A stretch of 64,000 nt of DNA from Hormiphora californensis (GCA_020137815.1 CM035358.1:1352033-1416032), one strand, 5' to 3'. Counted from the first letter of the stretch, positions 13,201-61,419 are shown. The notes: generated from the sequence alone by a model not told the origin. A program made the numbers and translations.

Positions 13201-16200
13201 AGACGCACTAGAAGTTGTGACTACCACAGGCGAAGAAGTCCTCGACGTCGTGGTATAGCTCAGCGATCGATCCGGAGAAGAAGTTTTATAGCTTGTTGAG
13301 AAGCTGCTGCTACTTTCCGTACTTTCGGTACTTGGAGTCATAGTTGGAATGGTCGAATCTACGCTCGTCTTCTTTCTCTTCTCAGGGTCAATGGAATCAG
13401 TCTGGACTGAAGAGGCCGTACTTCTAGAAGTCTCTGAAACTCGAGAACTACCACTTGAACCTTCACTGGTTGATTTGGACCGTGTTCGATCTGAAACAGT
13501 CGAGCTACTTCCAGCAGTACGATCTTGCGGCTCAACAGTCCTAGTTCTATCCTTTTCGTCAGATGTTTTGGAAGTCGAACTCTTGGTGCTGTCTGTTTTA
13601 GGTGTAACAGTAGGAATCGTTGAATCAACGGTTGATGTTTTCTCTTTGACTGTGCTGGCAGCTGCATCACTAGTTTCACTGGTCTTTGTGCTGAACGTAG
13701 ATGGTTCAGGCTGACTGGCAGAACTGGTGGGAGTTGTAGTCCGACCGGTACCCGGTGTTCGATCGCCAGACGATTTGGTTGTCGCCTTAGATGAAACAGA
13801 AGACACCGTACTTGGGATGCTGACGCTGGTGGAAGAATCGGTCGAGGTAATGGTTGGCACAAGTCGGGTAGTTTCATCCACAGTCGAGCTTACAACAGTT
13901 CTAGAACTAGAACCAGACACTTCAGAAGTGCTTGTCTTGGTGACCAAAGTACTACTATCAGATGGCTTGGTAGATTTAGAAACTTCTGTCACAGGAGAAG
14001 TTGTGGGAATCACTGGCAAACTTGAAGTGGTATCAAGAGTTACATCGGACGATTTTGTCGTCTTCTTCGAAGAAGATTCAGTGACCAATGTTTTTGAAGA
14101 ATCGCGTCCAATCTCAACACTTGAGCTCGACTCCGACCTAGCTGATGATCCTGTTCCTGACGAGCTGATTGTCGATGGAACCGACGCACTAGAAGTTGTG
14201 ACTACCACAGGCGAAGAAGTCCTCGACGTCGTGGTATAGCTCAGCGATCGATCCGGAGAAGAAGTTTTATAGCTTGTTGAGAAGCTGCTGCTACTTTCCG
14301 TACTTTCGGTACTTGGAGTCATAGTTGGAATGGTCGAATCTACGCTCGTCTTCTTTCTCTTCTCAGGGTCAATGGAATCAGTCTGGACTGAAGAGGCCGT
14401 ACTTCTAGAAGTCTTTGAAACTCGAGAACTACCACTTGAACCTTCACTGGTTGATTTGGACCGTGTTCGATCTGAAACAGTCGAGCTACTTCCAGCAGTA
14501 CGATCTTGCGGCTCAACAGTCCTAGTTCTATCCTTTTCGTCAGATGTTTTGGAAATCGAACTCTTCGTGCTGTCTGTTTTAGGTGTAACAGTAGGAATCG
14601 TTGAATCAACGGTTGATGTTTTCTCTTTGACTGTGCTGGCAGCTGCTTCACTAGTTTCACTGGTCTTTGTGCTGAACGTAGATGGTTCAGGCTGACTGGC
14701 AGAACTGGTGGGAGTTGTAGTCCGACCGGTACCCGGTGTTCGATCGCCAGACGATTTGGTTGTCGCCTTAGATGAAACAGAAGACACCGTACTTGGGATG
14801 CTGACGCTGGTGGAAGAATCGGTCGAGGTAATGGTTGGCACAAGTCGGGTAGTTTCATCCACAGTCGAGCTTACAACAGTTCTAGAACTAGAACCAGACA
14901 CTTCAGAAGTGCTTGTCTTGGTGACCAAAGTACTACTATCAGTTGGCTTGGTAGATTTAGAAACCTCTGTCACAGGAGAAGTTGTGGGAATCACTGGCAA
15001 ACTTGAAGTGGTATCAAGAGTTACATCGGACGATTTTGTCGTCTTCTTCGAAGAAGATTCAGTGACCAATGTTTTTGAAGAATCGCGTCCAATCTCAACA
15101 CTTGAGCTCGACTCCGACCTAGCTGATGATCCTGTTCCTGACGAGCTGATTGTCGATGGAACAGACGCACTAGAAGTTGTGACTACCACAGGCGAAGAAG
15201 TCCTCGACGTCGTGGTATAGCTCAGCGATCGATCCGGAGAAGAAGTTTTATAGCTTGTTGAGAAGCTGCTGCTACTTTCCGTACTTTCGGTACTTGGAGT
15301 CATAGTTGGAATGGTCGAATCTACGCTCGTCTTCTTTCTCTTCTCAGGGTCAATGGAATCAGTCTGGACTGAAGAGGCCGTACTTCTAGAAGTCTCTGAA
15401 ACTCGAGAACTATCACTTGAACCTTCACTGGTTGATTTGGACCGTGTTCGATCTGAAACAGTCGAGCTACTTCCAGCAGTACGATCTTGCGGCTCAACAG
15501 TCCTAGTTCTATCCTTTTCGTCAGATGTTTTGGAAATCGAACTCTTGGTGCTGTCTGTTTTAGGTGTAACAGTAGGAATCGTTGAATCAACGGTTGATGT
15601 TTTCTCTTTGACTGTGCTGGCAGCTGCATCACTAGTTTCACTGGTCTTTGTGCTGAACGTAGATGGTTCAGGCTGACTGGCAGAACTGGTGGGAGTTGTA
15701 GTCCGACCGGTACCCGGTGTTCGATCGTCAGACGATTTGGTTGTCGCCTTAGATGAAACAGAAGACACCGTACTTGGGATGCTGACGCTGGTGGAAGAAT
15801 CGGTCGAGGTAATGGTTGGCACAAGTCGGGTAGTTTCATCCACAGTCGAGCTTACAACAGTTCTAGAACTAGAACCAGACACTTCAGAAGTGCTTGTCTT
15901 GGTGACCAAAGTACTACTATCAGATGGCTTGGTAGATTTAGAAACTTCTGTCACAGGAGAAGTTGTGGGAATCACTGGCAAACTTGAAGTGGTATCAAGA
16001 GTTACATCGGACGATTTTGTCGTCTTTATCGAAGAAGATTCAGTGACCAATGTTTTTGAAGAATCGCGTCCAATCTCAACACTTGAGCTCGACTCCGACC
16101 TAGCTGATGATCCTGTTCCTGACGAGCTGATTGTCGATGGAACCGACGCACTAGAAGTTGTGACTACCACAGGCGAAGAAGTCCTCGACGTCGTGGTATA

Positions 16201-19200
16201 GCTCAGCGATCGATCCGGAGAAGAAGTTTTATAGCTTGTTGAGAAGCTGCTGCTACTTTCCGTACTTTCGGTACTTGGAGTCATAGTTGGAATGGTCGAA
16301 TCTACGCTCGTCTTCTTTCTCTTCTCAGGGTCAATGGAATCAGTCTGGACTGAAGAGGCCGTACTTCTAGAAGTCTCTGAAACTCGAGAACTACCACTTG
16401 AACCTTCACTGGTTGATTTGGATTGTGTTCGATCTGAAACAGTCGAGCTACTTTCAGCAGTACGATCTTGCGGCTCAACAGTCCTAGTTCTATCCTTTTC
16501 GTCAGATGTTTTGGAAATCGAACTCTTGGTGCTGTCTGTTTTAGGTGTAACAGTAGGAATCGTTGAATCAACGGTTGATGTTTTCTCTTTGACTGTGCTG
16601 GCAGCTGCATCACTAGTTTCACTGGTCTTTGTGCTGAACGTAGATGGTTCAGGCTGACTGGCAGAACTGGTGGGAGTTGTAGTCCGACCGGTACCCGGTG
16701 TTCGATCGCCAGACGATTTGGTTGTCGCCTTAGATGAAACAGAAGACACCGTACTTGGGATGCTGACGCTGGTGGAAGAATCGGTCGAGGTAATGGTTGG
16801 CACAAGTCGGGTAGTTTCATCCACAGTCGAGCTTACAACAGTTCTAGAACTAGAACCAGACACTTCAGAAGTGCTTGTTTTGGTGACCAAAGTACTACTA
16901 TCATCAGATGGCTTGGTAGATTTAGATACCTCTGTCACAGGAGAAGTTGTGGGAATCACTGGCAAACTTGAAGTGGTATCAAGAGTTACATCGGACGATT
17001 TTGTCGTCTTCTTCGAAGAAGATTCAGTGACCAATGTTTTTGAAGAATCGCGTCCAATCTCAACACTTGAGCTCGACTCCGACCTAGCTGATGATCCTGT
17101 TCCTGACGAGCTGATTGTCGATGGAACAGACGCACTAGAAGTTGTGACTACCACAGGCGAAGAAGTCCTCGACGTCGTGGTATAGCTCAGCGATCGATCC
17201 GGAGAAGAAGTTTTATAGCTTGTTGAGAAGCTGCTGCTACTTACCGTACTTTCGGTACTTGGAGTCATAGTTGGAATGGTCGAATCTACGCTCGTCTTCT
17301 TTCTCTTCTCAGGGTCAATGGAATCAGTCTGGACTGAAGAGGCCGTACTTCTAGAAGTCTCTGAAACTCGAGAACTACCACTTGAACCTTCACTGGTTGA
17401 TTTGGACCTGTGTTCGATCTGAAACAGTCGAGCTACTTTCAGCAGTACGATCTTGCGGCTCAACAGTCCTAGTTCTATCCTTTTCGTCAGATGTTTTGGA
17501 AATCGAACTCTTGGTGCTGTCTGTTTTAGGTGTAACAGTAGGAATCGTTGAATCAACGGTTGATGTTTTCTCTTTGACTGTGCTGGCAGCTGCATCACTA
17601 GTTTCACTGGTCTTTGTGCTGAACGTAGATGGTTCAGGCTGACTGGCAGAACTGGTGGGAGTTGTAGTCCGACCGGTACCCGGTGTTCGATCGTCAGACG
17701 ATTTGGTTGTCGCCTTAGATGAATCAGAAGACACCGTACTTGGGATGCTGACGCTGGTGGAAGAATCGGTCGAGGTAATGGTTGGCACAAGTCGGGTAGT
17801 TTCATCCACAGTCGAGCTTACAACAGTTCTAGAACTAGAACCAGACACTTCAGAAGTGCTTGTCTTGGTGACCAAAGTACTACTATCAGATGGCTTGGTA
17901 GATTTAGAAACCTCTGTCACAGGAGAAGTTGTGGGAATCACTGGCAAACTTGAAGTGGTATCAACAGTTACATCGGACGATTTTGTCGTCTTCTTCGAAG
18001 AAGATTCAGTGACCAATGTTTTTGAAGAATCGCGTCCAATCTCAACACTTGAGCTCGACTCCGACCTAGCTGATGATCCTGTTCCTGGCGAGCTGATTGT
18101 CGATGGAACAGACGCACTAGAAGTTGTGACTACCACAGGCGAAGAAGTCCTCGACATCGTGGTATAGCTCAGCGATCGATCCGGAGAAGAAGTTTTATAG
18201 CTTGTTGAGAAGCTACTTACCGTACTTTCGGTACTTGGAGTCATAGTTGGAATGGTCGAATCTACGCTCGTCTTCTTTCTCTTCTCAGGGTCAATGGAAT
18301 CAGTCTGGACTGAAGAGGCCGTACTTCTAGAAGTCTCTGAAACTTCGAGAACTACTACTAAAACTTCTATTGGTATATGTGGACAGTTTGAACATTGAAG
18401 TAATTAGTTGGAATTATCGAATCAACGCTCGTCTTCTTTCTCTTCTCAGGGTCAATGGAATCAGTCTGGACTGAAGTAGTTTTTTGTGAAGATTCTGTTC
18501 GTGAAGCAGAAGGAGACTCTTTTTTCTTTGAAGCTGTTATTGCAGTCATCGGTTGGTCCTATCAGTTTACTTGTGCTCGTCTTGTTAGTTAGAATCTCAA
18601 TAGAGGGTTCGATGATGAGGGACATTGACGATGTTGATACTGAGGAGCTGACCGGGGAAGTTGTTGTTTTCATACTTTTCTCTGTGGATTCTGTGACAGG
18701 GGATGTGGTAGGAATTGTTGGAAGAATAGTCCTCATCTGTGTTGGAGACGTGACAATTTCTTTCGTAGAACTTTTCAACGGTTGTCTTTGAAGAATCTCG
18801 GCCAATATCCATACTTGACGAAGAGCTTGCTGAACTAGCTTCTGGACTTACTGATGAAGATGGAGTTGTTGTCTCTATAGGTGTTGTCGATGTGGACAGT
18901 TCTATTGGTGAAACTGATGGTTTGAGGCTTGTCTTCATAGTCGTTGAGGTCTTAGTAACTGAGTCTACTTCCGATGACGAAGTTACTGAACTCGGCCCGT
19001 ACAGTGTCTTTTGTAGTAGTAGATGATGTTGAAACCTCTGTCTTTGGGGATGTTGTAGGTATGGGCCGAGTGGAAGATCCAGGTGTCTTTATCGTGTCTG
19101 CCGGGTCGATAGACTTAATAATGCTATCAGAGGTTGAAACTCCAGATGAAGAAGAACGTTGAGAGGAACCAGAGGATGGCAGTGATATGGATACACTACT

Positions 19201-22108
19201 ACTACTGGATACACGGCTAAGAGAGGATGAGACACGGCTGAATGAAGATGAAGGAAAGGAGTGGATGGAGGAGGTTCTGGTGGAAGTGGTGTAGCTGAGG
19301 GACGCTAGTGTTGACTCCGTCTTGAAACTGGTGACCGTTGAGGCAGTAAGAGTTGGTATCGTCACCGGTACAGATCTCGAAATGGACCTGATCACATCAC
19401 TACTACTACTAACAAGTTGTGTCGAGTCTCCTATGATATTAGTAGGTCGTAGTTGTTGTGAGGATGTTGTTAATGTCTGGTCACGTCCTGTACTTGTCGT
19501 CTTCAGGGCGGAATCCCCTTGTTGGCTACTACTGGTTATGGTAGGTCTGAGCGGTCGGCCGGTCTCGGCTGTAGAGGGTATTGTCGTCGGTATTACAGTC
19601 ACCGTACCTGGAGATATTCCCTTGCATTCCTCCGCTGTTGATGCTGTGGATTGGAGGGTTAGATAACAATAATGATAAAATATTATATCTTTTCCTACCA
19701 TCAGTTTCCCTGAAACTATACAGAACCCCCTCCCTCAAATGTAAACAACGTCCAGACTGCTACCAATAAACTAACAATAACAACAGTTGGACCTCGATTA
19801 ACCGTAACCCCGATTTACCGGACAAAACCCATGTTCTTCTCAGTAAATCGGGGTCCGACTATACTAGTAAAACTCACCAATGACATCTACTTTGAATGTA
19901 GCCGATAACTGGAGAGCCTTGATGTACACAGTAACATACCCACGACGCTTTACATTTGACATAACCAGAGTTGAGCCACTGACCGTCGCATTGTAGCTTA
20001 TTGTACTATGCCACTCTGCTGTGAACGTGTCCTGAAGGAGAGCTTGTTGACAATACATCAGTTTCACAATGTGAAAATGAAATCGAGTGAGGGTGTTGGT
20101 AAACAGCTCGGTTGATGCCACAGGGCACATACATTATTAATAGTTCCTGCATTATTTACTTGTTGTGAACATGTTGTGAATAAGTTAGAATTTGTTCAAC
20201 GTTATAGCCTAGTATTTCGTTGGTCACGGGTCTTGTTCACCGTTATAATAGTCGGGTCTTGTTTGCAGACTGTCGCTAACTACTTGCTGCAGCTAGTGCT
20301 GCTGTAAGAACACACACAATTTAAACCGCAGTGCACACCCATCTCTCCAGTTATACATCGTGGTACATGACGTACACTCATCATGTCATCATACAAAAAT
20401 GTGTTGTTGTAGCACAGCGCTGACTAGCACGTCTCTAGAGGCAGCTGTACAATTAATTTAGCAGCAGTAGCAATGTCCAGATAGCATATCATCCTATGTC
20501 ATACTACATGACTGTATCATGGCAGACTCATGGCTCGGGACAACTTCAGCCCGGTTCGTTTGTGGGACAAATCATCCGGGGGGATGGAGGAGGGAGAGAA
20601 CAATTACAAACTGCCAACATCCCATTAATTAATTAATTACCGTGTAGGCTCGGGAGGTGGCTTTGTAGGTTACGTTGAGGGGTAGAACCACTGTCTGTCC
20701 GTAACAAACTGATACATCCGAAACAGAGAGCAGGAGGTCATCTGAAAATTAATTTATTTTAAAATCAATGGATTCAAGTTAGTAGATCTTTTATTTAACG
20801 TGCAGAGAACGGATTGCCATACCATCAAAGTGTTGTCTAGCGTGCATAAACCAAACCTCCCACTAAAATTCCAAACATGATATCAAACCCATTATACACG
20901 GTGTTCATTTTGGATCTTTACAAGCGTCGGGCTTCACCCAGAAAAAAGTTGACAAGATTAGGTTATGAAACTTCATACTTGGACTATTCTGTACCCTCAT
21001 TTAAGGTTCCTGGGGGTTTTGGAGCTCTAGCACCCCGGGAAGTGTGTTTTTGGCATCAAAACTACCAGAATTGGATGTGTTTTTCGGACCCAAAATTTCG
21101 TACAAAATGACTGGAAAGACTCGAAAACGGCTCAAAAACGTCAAAAATTGAGTCTTTCCAGTCACTTTGTACGAAATTTTGGGTCCGAAAAAAACATCCA
21201 ATCTCCATGAAACCTTAGGATTGACATAGAAAATACCCAAAAATCATTTTAGCAAAGTCTCAGCACCAGCAAAAAATTCCTTCTGGTAGTTTTGATGCCA
21301 AAAACACACTTCCCAGAGTCCTAAAGCTCCAAAACCCCCAGGAACCTTGAATGAGGGTACAGAATAGTCCAAGTATGAAGTTTCATAACCTAATCTTGTC
21401 AACTTTTTCCTGGGTGAAGCCCGACGCTTGTAAAGATCCAAAATGAACACCCTGTATAATATCATATTGTGTGAAATAGGGAGATATCCATCTTCCTAAA
21501 TATCCCAGAAACACACATAACACCTATTATTTTAATTTGCTCTTCACGCACCTTGCAGAATACACACCGGTTCACGCTCAATGCCTTGCACACTTCACAC
21601 TCAATATACCTTGGACAAGAGATCCGCCTTTAGCTGAACTTGATACAACTGCAGCTGTACTGGTAACAACGTCAGGTCTCACTGAGGTCGAGGACTCTGT
21701 TGCATTCCTCGCTGTGGAAGCAGTAGTAGTGGTACTGATGGTGCGAGTTGGTGCTGCAGTAGGTGTGATTGAGGTAGGAAGGAGGGCTGATGTAGGCAGG
21801 ATGCATCTACTGACTGTCAGGTTGAAGAATGCCAGTGTGAACTGATCATCCGAGTGAACGAGATAACTGTACATATCACTGTCTTCTGGAGCTGCATTTC
21901 TGATCACCAGAGTACCGTTTGGGTGGACCGTGTGTCGGCCATCACCGGGAATGTTCGTCCAATCGAGCTCTGGAGGGTCGGGGTAGCCGATAAAATCGGG
22001 CTGGATGATGATATCTGACCCGGTACATCGGGATACGAGTTTAGGGAGGTCTGTGTAGCATAGCCGCGGATCGAGCGTGTGAAGGACGCTGAGCACTATC
22101 CACAGCAT
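995..22108 (-). CDS. Gene 2: giant secreted Ig-domain, Ser/Thr-rich mucin-like protein (partial, 3' end off window)
   Basis: Seven coding exons read leftwards: 22108-21610, 20741-20641, 20031-19878, 19643-2168, 2057-1770, 1468-1277 and 1114-995. All junctions are GT-AG and the phases match at every join (five of six introns are phase 1). The in-window coding length is about 18.8 kb, about 6,270 residues if the frame breaks in the giant exon are bridged. Order: signal peptide, Ig-like 1, Ig-like 2, huge Ser/Thr block with ~326-residue repeats, two short Ser/Thr exons, start of another Ig domain. The composition predicts dense O-glycosylation and an extracellular mucin role; that is inference. 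I did not recognise a named orthologue. It lies directly downstream of gene 1 in the same orientation. It could be the 3' part of gene 1, but the start ATG with an in-frame stop immediately upstream, and the incompatible phase of the only nearby acceptor, argue for a separate gene. Confidence 0.75.
1200..1262. repeat. (GA)n microsatellite in gene 2 intron
   Basis: About 31 GA dinucleotides. On the minus strand this is a (CT)n tract that starts just after the splice donor of the 1277-1468 exon. Confidence 0.95.
1277..1468 (-). CDS. Gene 2 exon: Ser/Thr/Pro linker
   Basis: The 192-bp exon has acceptor tataattgcag and donor CCTC|gtaagt. Two leading and one trailing base join correctly to both neighbours. 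It encodes a low-complexity Ser/Thr/Val stretch (for example STPSSSMALPTVIPTISPVP) with no cysteine. It probably forms a short O-glycosylated stalk between the giant repeat block and the next Ig domain. Confidence 0.75.
1770..2057 (-). CDS. Gene 2 exon: Ser/Thr-rich linker
   Basis: The 288-bp exon has acceptor cattctaacgcag and donor ACGA|gtaagg, again with two leading bases and one trailing base, so it is symmetrical phase 1-1. The product is Thr-rich (for example SVTGRPVTIATPSTFSRV and a TTTTTALTTGG tract) without cysteines. No domain is recognised; it is an extension of the mucin block. Confidence 0.75.
2168..19643 (-). CDS. Gene 2 giant Ser/Thr-rich mucin exon
   Basis: The acceptor is ccctccaatccacag at 19643, entering in phase 1 with ASTAEECKGISPG. 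The donor is TACTCTT|gtaagt at 2168. If it is a single exon it is 17.5 kb. It has a unique N-terminal Ser/Thr part (about 19.0-19.64 kb), a degenerate transition (18.34-19.0 kb), about 15 full tandem repeats of ~326 residues, and a unique C-terminal part (2168 to about 2.94 kb). Almost no Cys is present, and Ser plus Thr dominate the whole length. The Ser/Thr frame can be followed throughout, but single-base shifts occur near 19.0, 18.78, 18.55, 18.34-18.41, 17.409, 6.685/6.667 and 6.390 kb. Total length modulo 3 is one off the expected phase. Either the assembly has indels here, or the reading frame is broken, or short introns are hidden. Confidence 0.7.
2940..18345. repeat. Coding VNTR: about 15 units of ~978 bp plus one ~0.5-kb deleted unit
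   Basis: The landmark ggtacttggagtcatagttg recurs at about 3.03, 3.54, 4.5, 5.5, 6.5, 7.5, 8.4, 9.4, 10.4, 11.4, 12.3, 13.3, 14.3, 15.3, 16.3, 17.3 and 18.2 kb. The spacing averages 979 bp (975-990), except for the first ~514-bp interval. Units differ by only a few substitutions and by 3-6-bp in-frame changes. On the minus strand each encodes one ~326-residue Ser/Thr-rich repeat. Confidence 0.95.
18340..19000 (-). other. Frame-disrupted transition segment at the N-terminal side of the VNTR
   Basis: On the minus strand this segment encodes recognisable relatives of the unique C-terminal unit (both carry SMSLII, PSIEIL and SKLIGPTDD). The open frame changes at about 19.0, 18.78 and 18.55 kb and again at 18.34-18.41 kb. 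At 18.55 kb an extra T in GATGACTGCA is the likely change. It is either an eroded flanking copy of the repeat or a cluster of sequencing indels. Confidence 0.6.
19785..19860. mobile_element. 76-bp MITE-like element with ~20-bp imperfect terminal inverted repeats
   Basis: The left end AGTTGGACCTCGATTAACCG and the inverted right end AGTCGGACCCCGATTTACTG match at 16 of 20 positions. The ends resemble those of pogo/Tigger-type elements in general form, but I see no clear TA target duplication. It lies in a gene 2 intron, 17 bp downstream of the splice donor at 19878. Confidence 0.4.
19878..20741 (-). CDS. Gene 2 exons: Ig-like domain 2
   Basis: There are two exons. 20741-20641 has acceptor aattttcag, donor ACG|gtaatt, enters in phase 1 and leaves in phase 0. 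20031-19878 has acceptor ctctccttcag, donor ATTG|gtgagt and is phase 0-1. The first gives VSDVSVCYGQTVVLPLNVTY, a B-strand pattern. The second gives TVSGSTLVMSNVKRRGYVTV, resembling the E-F strands of an Ig fold. The canonical second Cys is not obvious, so I call it Ig-like with moderate certainty. It follows Ig-like 1 and precedes the giant Ser/Thr exon. Confidence 0.65.
20891..21460. mobile_element. 570-bp foldback (long inverted repeat) element
   Basis: The two halves are near-perfect inverted copies. The left begins ATTATACACGGTGTTCATTT and the right ends AAATGAACACCCTGTATAAT. The inner arms contain tttcgtacaaaatgactgga and its inverse. The flanks suggest a TA (TATA) target duplication, as in Tc1/mariner-like MITEs. 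Open frames on both strands inside it are mirror images and are not genes. Confidence 0.8.
21610..22108 (-). CDS. Gene 2 first coding exon: signal peptide, Ig-like domain 1, Ser/Thr stalk
   Basis: Start: ATG at 22108 with an in-frame TGA immediately upstream. The first residues are MLWIVLSVLHTLDPRL, a short hydrophobic leader. An Ig-like domain follows, at about residues 20-105: LVSRCTGSD (B strand with Cys), PPELDWTNIPGDG (C strand with Trp), HPNGTLVIRNAAPEDSDMYS (E-F strands). The F-strand Cys of the usual YxC is replaced (YSY). A Thr-rich stalk ends the 499-bp exon at donor CCAAG|gtatat, phase 1. A splice acceptor inside the leader (gtgctcag) is possible but fits phase 2, not the phase 1 left open by gene 1. 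Confidence 0.7.
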
Positions 22109-23703
22109 TCATACGAGGTAACTCTGGATCAGATAACCAAACTATCTATAGTAAGGGGAAATAACTGATAAGCGGTAACTCTGGATCAGATAGCACCAAA
22201 CTATCTAGTAAGGGGAATGGTAACATTAGCTGGTGATACTGATTGTTTGACAAAAAAGCTGATATAAAATTGGAGATACATATAAAAGGGCATTACATCT
22301 CTCAGAGAAAGGAATTATGTTATGTAGAAAAGACGGAACTAAAATTAACAATTACTAAGCTGCAGTGCAAGTTGTACTGAACTACACTTCATCAAGCGAG
22401 ACTCAATAAACAACTCCTACATTCTGTACGCAGATGATGCAGTATGAATGAAGCGACAAAGTTATCATCATCAGAAGGATACTGCAGAGTGGTACTGAGA
22501 AGTTAGAATGAAGATTGAACAAATTACCAGTGTAATATGCAAGACTAGACTGATTGGTAGGCAGAAGCAGTAAAATGCAAAGTTATCCATTAAAACTTTG
22601 AAGTACATAGCCTGAACGGCATATGAATCACATTAAATGTATCTTTATACATTATATAGCTTAAGAGTCACATAACCCTGTTGACATGAGATGGGCACTC
22701 TTAAACTGGGTTGGCTTTGGCAGGCTTCTAGCAAGCTACACGATAGCATACTACATCTCCTGTAGAGAGAGGGAGAGGAGACATCTAGAGAGAGGTATGG
22801 AGGCTACTTAGCAATGTAGGGGTTTAAACTAGACGACCAGACTGAATCTTATACCCGATATAGTTCTAGCAGTATAAAGGGATGAAAAATGAGTAGCTTC
22901 ATAAGAAGAGTAGGTGCTGAGTGGCACTCGCCACTCGGGGTGAAAATATGAGTGGAAATTATCAGCTGTCCTTATTAGACGACGGACGAGTTCCGGTGAA
23001 TCGAGATGAAATTCATTCATTTACCTAGTAACAGTAATCTACCAGCTAGAGCTTTAAAACCTAGAGTGCAGGTAAATACAAATTCAATATTCCTTGAACT
23101 ACCAATACCAGATTATTATACTGGTTCCCCCGTGTGTGTCGATGTGTTGGATTTTATTATGTGGATCATTACTCCTGGGGCATGATCTAGAGCTTGGAGT
23201 TAACCTAATACCTCTCTTTCTTACTCTCTTTTCTACCGAATCATCTACCACACAGGGTGCAAGGTGCTCTCCCTCTCTCTAAGGAACGTGCAGCAGGAGG
23301 GGTGTGTGCCCCCTGGTCACAGCTATATAACACAGTGCAGGTTGTATATGCACTAGTTACAAACGAAATTGTAAATGAGTTTGCTTTTAGAGACGAGAGT
23401 GCAACACTTAGGGGTCTGGAACGTAAGAGTTTGCAGCCAAGACTGTGGTTGAGAGCTTTTAACGACTTTAGACAATAGACGTACTATTTAGTAGACTATT
23501 TACTGATTTAACTTAGGCTACAACTGATAATTGATATGGATTTGATAATAATGGGCAATATGTCAGATAAACAAAATACTGAAGATACGATTAGGCAATG
23601 ATTATGTTACTGCAACAGCTTATGATTGGGGAAATATACAGCGCCGTGTACGGGTAACACACTAGTGAGCAGATGGTTTATTTTCAGCAGCTACCATGTC
23701 GAC

Positions 23704-23797
<94 letters not shown>

Positions 23798-24592
23798 TCT
23801 CTCAGCCCAAACACAAACAAACAGCCCCGATCAATGTGCCGATTGCAGCTCGGCACCTCTGCATCACACATACATAACGGGCATTCATGGAACCGGGGTC
23901 TATAGGAAATGTGGTGGGGGCGTTGCAGATCAACAACACCAACAAAAACACCCCTCATTCCCAACCCAAACACAGAATCGGATAAGGATCAAAGCAGCTG
24001 GATATTGAGTCGTAATATTATTCACATGGTGCAGCAGGCATGATGATGTGTGACATCTCGATCTGCATAGATAAACATTAGCCCCCTCACCATTCGCAGC
24101 TGACCTGCTAGAGGTGTCAATTCATGGGCATGACGCTGTGAAATGAACCTGCTGATAGGTAGCTGTAGCCCCATCTATCACAACAAAGAAAATAGGAGCC
24201 ATATGTTACCCGAACTGACGAAAAATACTTTTATGGTGCGCAATGTGCATCCCAGATTTCATCCTAGACTTTCCCGAATCCACGGGATTTCTAATCCGTC
24301 CCCGAAAATAGAAAATCTTTTTTTGTTCAAATCGTTACGAAATTATAATAATCTACACACACTCTCACACATTCTTCACACAATTCTAGCATTCACACAC
24401 ACACTCTTCACACACTATTAGATGATTTCTGCCCAAATCCCAATCCTTTTACAGTCTTTGACTCTCACGCCCTCACACCATAAATATCCTAGTTTCATTA
24501 GGTCATACCGTATTCTAATTTAATTTCAAGTCAGCAATAAGAAAGTTATGATTAGTCTTTAGTTTCAAACGAGTGTTTGTGACACTACTTAC
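22109..24592. other. Gene 1 / gene 2 interval; unresolved 3' end of gene 1
   Basis: The last gene 1 exon I can define ends at 24593 with a good donor, CGG|gtaagt, so at least one more exon must lie to the left. I see no Cys-rich or membrane-spanning exon with a convincing acceptor. One weak candidate starts near 22969 (acceptor aataaggacag) and runs about 45 residues to a stop at 22829. The rest holds a (CT)n tract and unremarkable AT-rich sequence. Confidence 0.5.
23702..23803. repeat. (CT)n microsatellite
   Basis: About 50 CT dinucleotides with a few interruptions (cttt). The Ser/Leu and Arg/Glu frames through it are artefacts. Confidence 0.95.

Positions 24593-61419
<36,827 letters not shown>

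Noticed and set aside
3052-18167. Many long plus-strand open frames (about 120-185 codons) repeated every ~978 bp
   Set aside because: They are the antisense of the Ser/Thr-coding repeats (stop-poor in several frames), lack splice context or domain matches, and shift exactly with the minus-strand units.
22829-23020. 45-63-codon open frame as the last exon of gene 1
   Set aside because: The acceptor is weak, the sequence has no Cys or membrane segment, and nothing ties it to gene 1. I left the 3' end open instead.
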